Shown: piece by piece, positions 1 through 6,924 of the stretch
Layout of the letters: each line of letters opens with the position of its first letter
How positions within the stretch are numbered: position 1 is the first letter of the stretch
From: Oscillospiraceae bacterium
GTDB taxonomy: Bacteria; Bacillota; Clostridia; Oscillospirales; Oscillospiraceae
DNA length: 13,794 nt
NCBI GenBank assembly: GCA_904501855.1
Contig: CAJGCI010000035.1
Coordinates: forward strand, 1 to 13,794
Direction of reading: 5' to 3'
Translations under genes and position numbers: made by a program
The notes under the pieces: generated by a model
What the model was told of the DNA's origin: nothing
The model's input: the letters and a program-made list of their open reading frames with translations, nothing else
The model's database searches: none

Positions 1-28
1 AAAACAGGCGGAAAACAGGGAAAAAAGC

Positions 29-57
29 TTGCATTCCGTGATACACAGTGATATTAT
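29..57 (+). promoter_or_regulatory. Putative sigma-A promoter of the rimP-ribF operon
   Basis: TTGCAT (29-34) is followed after exactly 17 bases by TATTAT (52-57). The -10 box matches the consensus at 5 of 6 positions and the -35 at 3 of 6. An A-rich stretch just upstream (20-26) could act as an UP-like element. A start near base 64 would give a leader of about 80 bases before rimP, containing the hairpin at 84-105. This is inferred from box matches only; a further upstream promoter outside the window is possible. Confidence 0.55.
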
Positions 58-83
58 GTCAGCGTTAAGATGTAAGTAATTTG

Positions 84-113
84 AGAGTGGGCTTCGGCCC
101 ACTCTTATTTGTT
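84..113 (+). terminator. rimP leader hairpin, likely attenuator
   Basis: A perfect 9-bp stem (84-92 with 97-105) is closed by a TTCG tetraloop and followed by a T-rich but interrupted tail (105-113). It sits 37 bases upstream of the rimP start, downstream of the predicted transcription start. A stable stem with an imperfect U-tract is the form expected for a weak, factor-dependent terminator. In B. subtilis, NusA is reported to autoregulate the rimP-nusA operon through such a leader terminator, so the same role is inferred here. It could also be the terminator of an upstream gene outside the window. Confidence 0.65.
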
Positions 114-142
114 GAAAAACGATAAGAACAAAAAGGTGAATT

Positions 143-598
143 ATGAGCAAGATTACGGATAAGGTCACGGAACTGGCCCGTCCCATCGTAGAGGCCAACG
201 GCTGCGATCTTTGGGATGTGGAGTACGTGAAGGAAGCCGGTACCTGGTATCTCCGGGTTTACATCGACAAGGATGGCGGCGTCGGCATCAATGACTGCGA
301 AGCGGTCAGCAGAGCGTTGGATCCTGTCCTGGATGAGGAAGATCCCATTCCGGACAGTTATGTGTTTGAAGTCGGGTCCGCCGGAGCGGAACGGGTCCTT
401 TCCCGTCCGGAGCATTTTGAGAAATGCATCGGAGAAGAAGTGGAGGTCCGTCTGTACCAGCCGCGTAACGGACAGAAAACACTGATCGGCAAACTGGAAG
501 AGTACCGGGACGGTTCGGTGGTCGTTGCAGCACCGAACGAAACGGTGGAACTGACGAAAAAGGAATGCGCGCAGGTGAGACTGCACCTGTCAATATAA
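143..598 (+). CDS. rimP: Ribosome maturation factor RimP
   Basis: This 151-residue protein matches RimP, a cytoplasmic factor that binds the 30S subunit and is needed for its late assembly. The N-terminal alpha/beta domain (about residues 1-86) has the family's D-L-W-D-V-E-Y strand, the Y-L-R-V-Y-I-D segment and the helix following G-I-N-D-C. The C-terminal SH3-like domain covers about 87-150. The conserved loop at 75-86, commonly E-V-S-S-P-G-x-x-R-P-L, reads FEVGSAGAERVL here, with both prolines replaced by Ala or Val, a mild divergence. The ATG has an AAAAGGTG ribosome site 4 bases upstream. It is first gene of the operon, with nusA starting 18 bases after its stop. Identification rests on both sequence and the invariant rimP-nusA order. 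Confidence 0.96.
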   Translation: MSKITDKVTELARPIVEANGCDLWDVEYVKEAGTWYLRVYIDKDGGVGINDCEAVSRALDPVLDEEDPIPDSYVFEVGSAGAERVLSRPEHFEKCIGEEVEVRLYQPRNGQKTLIGKLEEYRDGSVVVAAPNETVELTKKECAQVRLHLSI

Positions 599-616
599 CG
601 AGAGGTAAATTGGAAA

Positions 617-1672
617 ATGAACGCAGAATTTTTTGACGCAATCGAAGAAATCGAAAGAGAAAAGGGAATCCCCAGACAGTACATGTTCGACAAGATCAAT
701 CAGGCGATGCTTACTGCATTCAAGCGTGATAATCCGGAATGTGCCGAGAACGCGGAAGTGATTCTGGACGAAGAGAAAAGGACCATCGCCATGGTCGTGC
801 ATAAGACCGTCGTGGAAGAAGTGGAAGATCCCAATACGGAAATCGATCTTGCAGCAGCCAAGAAGATCACCCGTCGCGCAGCGGTTGGCGATATCGTCAA
901 CGTTCCCGTGGAAACGAAGAAATTCGGACGTATCGCCGCACAGTCCGCGAAGCAGGTCATCATTCAGGGCATCCGGGAAGCGGAACGCGGGATCATTTAT
1001 GATGAGTTCAATTCCAAGGAGCATGAGATCCTCACCGGTATCGTGACCCGTGTGGAACCGCGCAACGGCAATGTCTATATCCGCATCAGCTCCAATTCCG
1101 AGTTCACCGAAGCCATGCTCACCACCAACGAGCAGGTCCCCACGGAAGAACTGTATGAGGGCGACCGCATCAAAGTCTATATCGTGGAAGTACGCAATTC
1201 CACCAAGGGACCGCAGGTCCTGATCAGCCGGACGCACCCGGGCCTTGTCAAACGTCTGTTTGAGCTGGAAGTTCCCGAGATCTATGACGGAACCGTGGAG
1301 ATCCGCTCCATCGCCCGTGAGGCAGGAAACCGCACCAAGATGGCGGTGTATTCCAATGAGCCGGATGTGGATCCCATCGGCGCATGCGTCGGACCCAAGG
1401 GCGGCCGTGTGGCATCCATCGTGGATGAGCTTGGCGGAGAGAAGATCGACATCATCAAGTACTCCGATGATCCGGAAGAATATATCGCAGCAGCACTTTC
1501 TCCCTCGGAAGTCATTTCCGTCACCATGATGGAGGACGGACGCAGCTGCAGAGTTGTCGTTCCCGACAGTCAGCTGTCCCTTGCAATCGGCAAGGAAGGA
1601 CAGAATGCCCGTCTGGCGGCAAAGCTTACCGGTTACAAGATCGATATCAAACCGGAATCGGAAGCTTACTGA
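617..1672 (+). CDS. nusA: Transcription termination/antitermination factor NusA
   Basis: NusA binds RNA polymerase and nascent RNA, promoting pausing and hairpin-dependent termination. The 351-residue length matches the short Firmicute form, which lacks the C-terminal acidic repeats of E. coli NusA. Domain order is: N-terminal RNA-polymerase-binding domain (about 1-130), S1 domain (about 134-204), then KH1 with its G-x-x-G loop GPKG at 259-262 and KH2 with GKEG at 325-328, within AIGKEGQNARLAAKL. The ATG at 617 follows AGAGG at 601-605. The next gene begins 26 bases after the stop. NusA is the expected effector of the hairpin at 84-105, which would make the operon self-limiting; this is inferred from the B. 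subtilis precedent. Confidence 0.98.
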   Translation: MNAEFFDAIEEIEREKGIPRQYMFDKINQAMLTAFKRDNPECAENAEVILDEEKRTIAMVVHKTVVEEVEDPNTEIDLAAAKKITRRAAVGDIVNVPVETKKFGRIAAQSAKQVIIQGIREAERGIIYDEFNSKEHEILTGIVTRVEPRNGNVYIRISSNSEFTEAMLTTNEQVPTEELYEGDRIKVYIVEVRNSTKGPQVLISRTHPGLVKRLFELEVPEIYDGTVEIRSIAREAGNRTKMAVYSNEPDVDPIGACVGPKGGRVASIVDELGGEKIDIIKYSDDPEEYIAAALSPSEVISVTMMEDGRSCRVVVPDSQLSLAIGKEGQNARLAAKLTGYKIDIKPESEAY

Positions 1673-1698
1673 TAAACTGATGAAAGGTGGCATCCACA

Positions 1699-1965
1699 AT
1701 GCCGAAAAAGATCCCCATGCGGCAGTGCCTGGGATGCCGCGAAATGAAACCAAAGAAAGAGCTGATCCGTATCGTGCGTTCGGCAGAGGGAACCCTGAGC
1801 CTGGATTTCAAGGGGAAACTGCCCGGACGGGGAGCATATCTGTGCTGTGATGTACAGTGTCTGGAACGGGCTCTGAAATCCAAAGCCGTGGAACGGGCAC
1901 TGGAAGTTCCGGTATCGGATGAGATCATCCGGGATCTTCGCAGTCAGATGGAGAATGTTGAATGA
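1699..1965 (+). CDS. rnpM: RNase P modulator RnpM (YlxR)
   Basis: An 88-residue YlxR/DUF448 protein. The family signature is clear: R-x-C-x-x-C at 8-13 (Cys10, Cys13), the GRGAYLC motif at 43-49 and Cys54. B. subtilis YlxR (RnpM) is reported to bind RNase P RNA and modulate its activity, and has also been described as nucleoid-associated. I chose the ATG at 1699 because AAAGGTGG (1683-1690) lies 8 bases upstream and the protein then begins M-P-K-K-I-P-M-R-Q-C, as is usual for the family. An in-frame GTG at 1687 lies inside that ribosome site and is unlikely. The stop overlaps the ylxQ start in an ATGA, indicating translational coupling. Confidence 0.94.
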   Translation: MPKKIPMRQCLGCREMKPKKELIRIVRSAEGTLSLDFKGKLPGRGAYLCCDVQCLERALKSKAVERALEVPVSDEIIRDLRSQMENVE

Positions 1966-2357
1966 CAGAGGAATCGACCAAGTTTTTCGGCCTGATACGC
2001 CGGGCCGGTAAACTGGAAGTCGGAGATATGGCGGTCACGTCGGCAGTGCAGAACAGGAAAGTGAAAGCAGTGCTGATGGCATCGGATTCCGGCGGAAACA
2101 CAATCAAGAAAATAGAATCCGTCTCTTCGGAACATCACATCCCTGTGGTCATCACGCCATGGGAAAAGGAAGTGTTTTCCCATGCGATCGGAAGAGACAA
2201 TGTCGCAGTCGTCGGCATCACGGATCTCGGTTTTGCAGCAGCAATGCTGCAGAAACTGTCCGAGGAATATCCGGATCGTCAGGATTATACGCAGTGGTAT
2301 ACGGAGCTGTCAGAGAAACAGAAACTGATCAGCAGCAGGAAGAATAGGAGGAAATGA
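1962..2357 (+). CDS. ylxQ: L7Ae-family RNA-binding protein YlxQ
   Basis: A 131-residue protein whose first 100 or so residues form the L7Ae/L30e/S12e/Gadd45 fold. It shows the typical opening L-I-R-R-A-G-K-L-x-x-G, a K-V-K-A-V-L-M-A-S-D strand and a V-A-V-V-G-I-T-D segment. Relatives bind kink-turn RNA; the cellular role of bacterial YlxQ is not settled. Its position between ylxR and infB is standard for Firmicutes. The C-terminus runs about 30 residues beyond the roughly 100-residue Bacillus protein and ends in the basic stretch SSRKNRRK. Translation starts on the ATGA overlapping ylxR, with GGAG at 1950-1953. The stop is one base before the infB start, so IF2 synthesis is probably coupled to it. 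Confidence 0.9.
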   Translation: MTEESTKFFGLIRRAGKLEVGDMAVTSAVQNRKVKAVLMASDSGGNTIKKIESVSSEHHIPVVITPWEKEVFSHAIGRDNVAVVGITDLGFAAAMLQKLSEEYPDRQDYTQWYTELSEKQKLISSRKNRRK

Positions 2358-2358
2358 T

Positions 2359-4701
2359 ATGGCAATGCTTATTAAATACAGAGTCCACGAGGTGGCGAAG
2401 GACTTTAATCTCACTTCAAAGGATATCAGTGAAATACTCACTAAGTATGCCACCACACCGAAGAATCATATGCAGGTGTTGGAGACTCCTGAACTTGACC
2501 TTATATTTGAAAGCCTGACCCAGAACAACCAGGTGGAGAATCTGGAAGAGCTTCTTAAAGCGAAGCCCAAGGCGGAACCCGCCAAGGAGAAGACGGAGAA
2601 GAAAGCTGCTTCCACCGCTTCCGCCAAAGGCGATAAGGCGGCTGCTCCCGCTCCGGCACCGACTCCGGCCAAGGAGAAGAAGGACAAACCGCATGTGCCC
2701 CGCAAACAGGCAGAGAAACGTGTTGTCGATACCAGAGGCAGTGCTTCCATCAATATCGACAAATACGATGAGAAATTCGATAATATGGCCAGCACCGGTG
2801 ATGAGCGCCGGGATTCTCAGTTCCGCCGCGGCGGCAAGCAGAAGATCGGAAACAACAAGAAACAGCACCAGCAGCAGGCCAACTCCACGAAGCGCCGCCA
2901 GGAAGAGAAGCAGAGAATGCAGAGACTTCAGCTGGAGATCGCGAAGAAACAGCCGGTCAAGGTGTCTATCCCCGATGAGATCAGCGTGGGAGAACTTGCT
3001 TCCCGCATGAAGAGAACCGCCGCCGACGTTATCAAGTCTCTGATGAAGGAAGGCGTTTTCGCTTCCGTATCCGAGATCATCGACTATGATACTGCGGCTC
3101 TCGTCGCCATGGAGATGGGATGCAAGGTCGAGCGCGAGATCGTGGTCACCGTGGAAGAGAAACTTATCGACGATCATGTGGATAATGAGGAAGATCTGCT
3201 TCCGCGCGCTCCGGTCGTCGTGGTCATGGGCCACGTTGACCATGGTAAGACCAGCCTTCTGGACTATATCCGGAACACCTCCGTTGCCGCAGGGGAAGCC
3301 GGCGGCATCACCCAGGCTATCGGCGCATATACCGTGGACGTAAAGGGAAATCCCGTTACGTTCCTGGATACCCCGGGCCATGAAGCGTTCACCTCCATGC
3401 GTGCCCGCGGTGCTCTCATCACGGATATCGCCATTCTGGTGGTAGCGGCTGATGACGGCATCATGCCGCAGACCATTGAAAGCATCAACCATGCCAAGGC
3501 AGCCAACATCCCCATCGTTGTTGCGATCAACAAGATGGATGTTCAGGGTGCCAATCCGGACCGTGTCATGACTCAGCTGACCGAATATGATCTGGTCTCC
3601 GAGGCATGGGGCGGCGAGACCATCGTATGTCCCATCTCCGCAAAGACCGGTGACGGCATCGATGATCTGCTGGACAACCTCGTTGTTCTGGCGGAAGTAC
3701 AGGAACTGAAGGCCAATCCCAACCGTCTCGGCAAGGGTGCCGTGATCGAGGCCCGTCTTGACAAGGGCAGAGGCCCGGTCAGCACGGTTCTCGTTCAGAA
3801 CGGTACTCTGCGTCAGGGCGATCTGATCATCGCAGGAACCGCCATGGGACGAATCCGTACCATGATGGATGACAAGGGCAATCCCGTGAAGGAAGCCGGC
3901 CCGTCCATTCCGGTCGAGATCACAGGCCTTTCCGAGGTTCCCAATGCGGGCGATACCTTTAACGTCGTAGAAGACGAGCACATGGCCCGTGAGCTGGCAG
4001 AACAGCGCCGCAATGAGCAGAAGAATGCCGGTGCCGGCAGCAGCAAGAAAGTAACGCTGGAAGATCTGTTCAGCCAGATCAAGGCCGGCGAGATGAAGAA
4101 CCTCAATGTCATCGTCAAAGCCGATGTCCAGGGTTCCGTGGAAGCGGTCAAGGCGTCTCTGGAGAAGATCTCCAACGAGGAGGTCCAGGTACGCGTGATC
4201 CACGCCGCAGTCGGCGCCATCAACGAATCTGATGTCATGCTGGCAGACACCTCCGACGCGATCATTGTCGGATTTAATGTCCGGCCGGACAATGCTGCCC
4301 GCGAATCTGCAGCCCGCAGCAAAGTGGACGTCCGCCTGTACCGTGTCATCTATGACTGCATCAATGAGATCGAAGCTGCCATGAAGGGCATGCTCGCTCC
4401 GAAATATGAAGAAGTTATCATCGGTCACGCCGAGGTTCGGCAGACCTATAAAGTTTCCAAGATCGGCACCGTGGAAGGCTGCTACGTCACAGACGGCAAG
4501 ATCATGCGGAACTGCCAGGTCAGACTGCTTCGCGACAATATCGTCATTCATGAGGGCGAACTGGCTTCTCTCCGCCGTTTCAAGGACGACGTGAAGGAAG
4601 TACAGGACGGCTATGAATGCGGCATGCAGATCGATAAATTCAACGATGTCAAAGTCGGCGACGTTATCGAGTGCTTCGTCATGCAGGAGATCGAACGATA
4701 A
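2359..4701 (+). CDS. infB: Translation initiation factor IF-2
   Basis: A 780-residue GTPase that positions initiator fMet-tRNA on the 30S subunit and promotes 50S joining. The order is: N-terminal IF2_N domain (about 1-55), a charged Ala/Pro/Lys/Gln-rich linker (about 65-200) containing a short Ala-Pro run, a second IF2_N domain (about 203-258), then the GTPase core. G-motifs visible: G1 GHVDHGKT (291-298), G3 DTPGHE (337-342), G4 NKMD (391-394) and G5 SAK (427-429). Domains II, III and IV fill the rest and end in E-C-F-V-M-Q-E. AGGAGG (2346-2351) lies 7 bases before the ATG, which decides this start over the ATG at 2365. All catalytic residues expected are present, including the His of DTPGHE. 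Confidence 0.98.
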   Translation: MAMLIKYRVHEVAKDFNLTSKDISEILTKYATTPKNHMQVLETPELDLIFESLTQNNQVENLEELLKAKPKAEPAKEKTEKKAASTASAKGDKAAAPAPAPTPAKEKKDKPHVPRKQAEKRVVDTRGSASINIDKYDEKFDNMASTGDERRDSQFRRGGKQKIGNNKKQHQQQANSTKRRQEEKQRMQRLQLEIAKKQPVKVSIPDEISVGELASRMKRTAADVIKSLMKEGVFASVSEIIDYDTAALVAMEMGCKVEREIVVTVEEKLIDDHVDNEEDLLPRAPVVVVMGHVDHGKTSLLDYIRNTSVAAGEAGGITQAIGAYTVDVKGNPVTFLDTPGHEAFTSMRARGALITDIAILVVAADDGIMPQTIESINHAKAANIPIVVAINKMDVQGANPDRVMTQLTEYDLVSEAWGGETIVCPISAKTGDGIDDLLDNLVVLAEVQELKANPNRLGKGAVIEARLDKGRGPVSTVLVQNGTLRQGDLIIAGTAMGRIRTMMDDKGNPVKEAGPSIPVEITGLSEVPNAGDTFNVVEDEHMARELAEQRRNEQKNAGAGSSKKVTLEDLFSQIKAGEMKNLNVIVKADVQGSVEAVKASLEKISNEEVQVRVIHAAVGAINESDVMLADTSDAIIVGFNVRPDNAARESAARSKVDVRLYRVIYDCINEIEAAMKGMLAPKYEEVIIGHAEVRQTYKVSKIGTVEGCYVTDGKIMRNCQVRLLRDNIVIHEGELASLRRFKDDVKEVQDGYECGMQIDKFNDVKVGDVIECFVMQEIER

Positions 4702-4717
4702 GAACCGAAACCATGAA

Positions 4718-4745
4718 GCGGGCGCATTGCTACCGATGCGCCCGC
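4718..4745 (+). promoter_or_regulatory. Intercistronic hairpin between infB and rbfA
   Basis: A perfect 10-bp GC-rich inverted repeat (4718-4727 with 4736-4745) encloses an 8-base loop. The bases after it (C-T-A-C-T-T-A-C-A-G) contain no T-run, so it does not look like an intrinsic terminator. It ends 11 bases before the AGGAGG of rbfA (4757-4762). It lies in the only sizeable gap (66 bases) of an otherwise packed operon. An RNA-stability element, a processing site or a protein-binding site are possible; the sequence alone does not decide. Confidence 0.7.
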
Positions 4746-4767
4746 CTACTTACAGAAGGAGGATCCT

Positions 4768-5148
4768 ATGCCTTCCAATAAACTTGCAAGAATCAATGAT
4801 GATATACAGTATGTCATTGCCCAGCTCCTGCGGGAGGTGAAAGACCCCCGTGTTCAGCAGGGAATGGTCAGCGTCACCCGTGTGGAGACGACCGGGGATC
4901 TGAAGTTTTCAAAGATCTGGCTGTCGGTATACGGGATGAAAGACGAAAAGGAATTCCGCAAGGGAATGAAATCCGTCGCACCCTGGATGCGCCGTGAGCT
5001 CGGCAGCCGGATGAAGATCCGCAACGTGCCGCAGCTTGTGTTTGAAGTGGATCATTCCATCGAGTACGGAGCTCATATCAACGATCTTATCAATCAGCTC
5101 AGTTCTGAGCAGGAACCGGAAGTAGAGGAACAGCATGACGATTCGTGA
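4768..5148 (+). CDS. rbfA: Ribosome-binding factor A
   Basis: A 126-residue KH-fold protein that binds the 30S subunit and helps mature the 5' end of 16S rRNA. The family opening N-K-L-A-R-I-N-D-D-I-Q and the block L-L-R-E-V-K-D-P-R-V are clear. The C-terminal signature D-H-S-I-E-Y-G-A-H-I-N-D-L-I is also intact. The last 16 or so residues are an acidic tail (Q-E-P-E-V-E-E-Q-H-D-D-S). AGGAGG at 4757-4762 gives an ideal ribosome site. The final 14 bases overlap the start of nrnA, a conserved neighbour in Firmicutes, so the two are probably translationally coupled. Confidence 0.96.
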   Translation: MPSNKLARINDDIQYVIAQLLREVKDPRVQQGMVSVTRVETTGDLKFSKIWLSVYGMKDEKEFRKGMKSVAPWMRRELGSRMKIRNVPQLVFEVDHSIEYGAHINDLINQLSSEQEPEVEEQHDDS

Positions 5149-6070
5149 ATGTGCGGAGTACTTAAAAAACAATGACGGATTTCTGGTCCTGTCCCATGTC
5201 CGTCCCGACGGCGACACGCTGGGAAGCTGTGCCGCCCTTGTCCATGCGCTGAAGCGGATGGGGAAGAGCGCATGGATGGTTCCCAATGAAGAAGCCACGG
5301 ATACTCTCCGTCCGTTTGTGGAGCCGTATTTTGCACCGGAGAGATATCCGGCACAGACCATCGTCTCCGTGGATGTGGCATCCGAGCAGATGCTGATCGG
5401 AGACGGGGAATGGAAGGTGGATCTCTGCATTGATCATCATCCGTCCAATTCCCGCTATGCAGAGGAGTCCTGTGTGATCTCGGAGCGCGCTTCCTGCGGG
5501 GAGATCGTTCTGGATGTGATCACGGAGCTGCTGGGCGGTCCGGATTATGAGGAGGCTCAGCTTCTGTACATCGCCGTATCGACGGATACGGGCTGCTTCT
5601 GCTATTCCAACACCAACAGCGATACCTTCCGTTCGGCAGCAAGACTGCTGGATGCGGGAGCACAGCTGGATTCCCTGAATCAGCTGCTGTTCCGGAAGAC
5701 ATCCGTTGCACGTCTTCGCCTGGAGGGGATGATTTATTCCACCATGACGTTTCATTTCGATCACCGCGTTTCGGTGGCGGTCGTCTCTCAGGAGATGCTG
5801 GACCGCGCCGGAGCCACGGAAGATGACTGCTCGGATCTTGCCAATCTGGCGGGAAGAGCTAGAGAGGCCGTGGTCTGCATCACCATTCGTGAGGTGGACG
5901 ATCATGTAAGCAAACTGTCTCTCCGGTCTTCCAGCTCGGTCAATGTTTCCGAGATCTGTTCCGAGTTCGGCGGCGGCGGTCATGCCATGGCTGCCGGATG
6001 CACCATGCACTGCAGTCTGGAGGAGGCAAAGAGCCGGATCCTGCGAGCCGTGGAACCGAAACTGCCATGA
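5135..6070 (+). CDS. nrnA: DHH-family nanoRNase / pAp phosphatase NrnA
   Basis: A 311-residue DHH-DHHA1 phosphoesterase. Family members degrade 2-5-nucleotide RNAs and can dephosphorylate 3'-phosphoadenosine 5'-phosphate, using two Mn2+ ions. Metal ligands visible: His21, Asp25 and Asp27 (S-H-V-R-P-D-G-D-T-L-G-S), Asp80, the DHH triad at 100-102 (C-I-D-H-H-P) and Asp151 (S-T-D-T-G). The C-terminal DHHA1 substrate-binding motif GGGGHAMAAG is at 279-288. The ATG at 5135 lies inside rbfA, preceded by AGAGGAA (5124-5130). Its stop is shared with the truB start as ATGA. The rbfA-nrnA-truB order is common in Firmicutes. The assignment as NrnA rather than another DHH protein rests on length, domain order and context. 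Confidence 0.94.
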   Translation: MTIRECAEYLKNNDGFLVLSHVRPDGDTLGSCAALVHALKRMGKSAWMVPNEEATDTLRPFVEPYFAPERYPAQTIVSVDVASEQMLIGDGEWKVDLCIDHHPSNSRYAEESCVISERASCGEIVLDVITELLGGPDYEEAQLLYIAVSTDTGCFCYSNTNSDTFRSAARLLDAGAQLDSLNQLLFRKTSVARLRLEGMIYSTMTFHFDHRVSVAVVSQEMLDRAGATEDDCSDLANLAGRAREAVVCITIREVDDHVSKLSLRSSSSVNVSEICSEFGGGGHAMAAGCTMHCSLEEAKSRILRAVEPKLP

Positions 6071-6921
6071 ACGGGATCGTAATCGTCGATAAACCGAAGG
6101 ACTGGACCAGCCACGATGTGGTGGGAAAACTCCGGGGAATCTACCGGGAACGGCGGATCGGGCATTCCGGGACACTGGATCCCATGGCCACCGGCGTTCT
6201 TGTGGTGTTCATCGGGAGAGCCACCCGCGCGGTTGAGTTCGCCGAGTCCGACGAAAAAGAGTATCTGGCGGAGATCCTGTTCGGCAGGAAAACGGATACT
6301 CAGGACATTACAGGAAACACGCTGGAGGAATCGGATGCGGTTCCCACCCGGGATCAGCTGGAAGAAGTAGCGTCCCGTTTCCGGGGGGAGATCACGCAGA
6401 TCCCTCCCATGTACTCCGCTTTGAAAGTAAACGGGAAGAAACTCTATGAACTGGCCCGCCAGGGTCAGCAGGTGGAGAGAAAGCCGAGAAAGGTCACCAT
6501 CTCCAAACTGGAGATCGGACCGGAAGACGGGAACAAATATACTCTGGATGTTGTCTGTTCCAAGGGAACCTATATCCGGACACTGTGTGAAGATCTGGGC
6601 AGCGCGGTGAATGCCTGTGCCTGTATGAACAGCCTGAGAAGGATCCGTGCCGGAGCATTCACCATTGAGGACAGCCATACCATTGAGGAGATCCAGGCGG
6701 CGCCGGAACAGCATCTGCTTCCGCTGGACAGCCTGTTTCAGGAGTATCCCGATACCGCAGTCACACTCAACCAGGAAAAAGTGATCCGTAACGGCGGGAA
6801 AAACTCCACAACACTGCAGGAAGGAATCTATCGTTTCTATTCACAGAACGGAGATTTTCTGATGCTGGGCCGTGTGTCGGACGGCCAGGTCACAACCATA
6901 AAGAATTTTTTTGAGGTCTGA
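6067..6921 (+). CDS. truB: tRNA pseudouridine-55 synthase TruB
   Basis: A 284-residue pseudouridine synthase that converts U55 in the T-loop of most tRNAs. The N-terminus G-I-V-I-V-D-K-P-K-D-W-T-S-H-D and the catalytic motif H-S-G-T-L-D-P, with nucleophile Asp38, are canonical. Further conserved elements are the active-site Tyr in K-E-Y-L-A (Tyr66), P-P-M-Y-S-A-L-K (113-120) and G-T-Y-I-R-T-L (167-173). I start it at the ATG at 6067, which overlaps the nrnA stop (ATGA) and gives the standard N-terminus. A longer frame from 5998 would add 23 unrelated residues from inside nrnA. No strong ribosome site precedes it, so reinitiation after nrnA is likely. ribF follows 3 bases after the stop. Confidence 0.96.
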   Translation: MNGIVIVDKPKDWTSHDVVGKLRGIYRERRIGHSGTLDPMATGVLVVFIGRATRAVEFAESDEKEYLAEILFGRKTDTQDITGNTLEESDAVPTRDQLEEVASRFRGEITQIPPMYSALKVNGKKLYELARQGQQVERKPRKVTISKLEIGPEDGNKYTLDVVCSKGTYIRTLCEDLGSAVNACACMNSLRRIRAGAFTIEDSHTIEEIQAAPEQHLLPLDSLFQEYPDTAVTLNQEKVIRNGGKNSTTLQEGIYRFYSQNGDFLMLGRVSDGQVTTIKNFFEV

Positions 6922-6924
6922 ATC

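Noticed and set aside
590..1753. A 387-codon - strand frame opposite nusA, and similar long ones opposite nrnA (5162-6175) and murF (10117-11256)
   Set aside because: All lie opposite well-identified conserved genes, have no family resemblance and reflect codon bias of the sense gene.
2416..4551. A 711-codon open frame on the - strand opposite infB
   Set aside because: It is codon-aligned with infB and stays open simply because infB avoids TTA, CTA and TCA codons in that stretch. It has no recognisable domain, and IF2 on the other strand is certain.
5998..6066. Upstream extension of truB
   Set aside because: The added 23 residues come from the nrnA coding region, do not resemble TruB, and the ATG at 6067 gives the standard N-terminus with an ATGA overlap.
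6900..6924. FMN riboswitch before ribF
   Set aside because: Only 3 bases separate truB and ribF, so there is no room for an aptamer.
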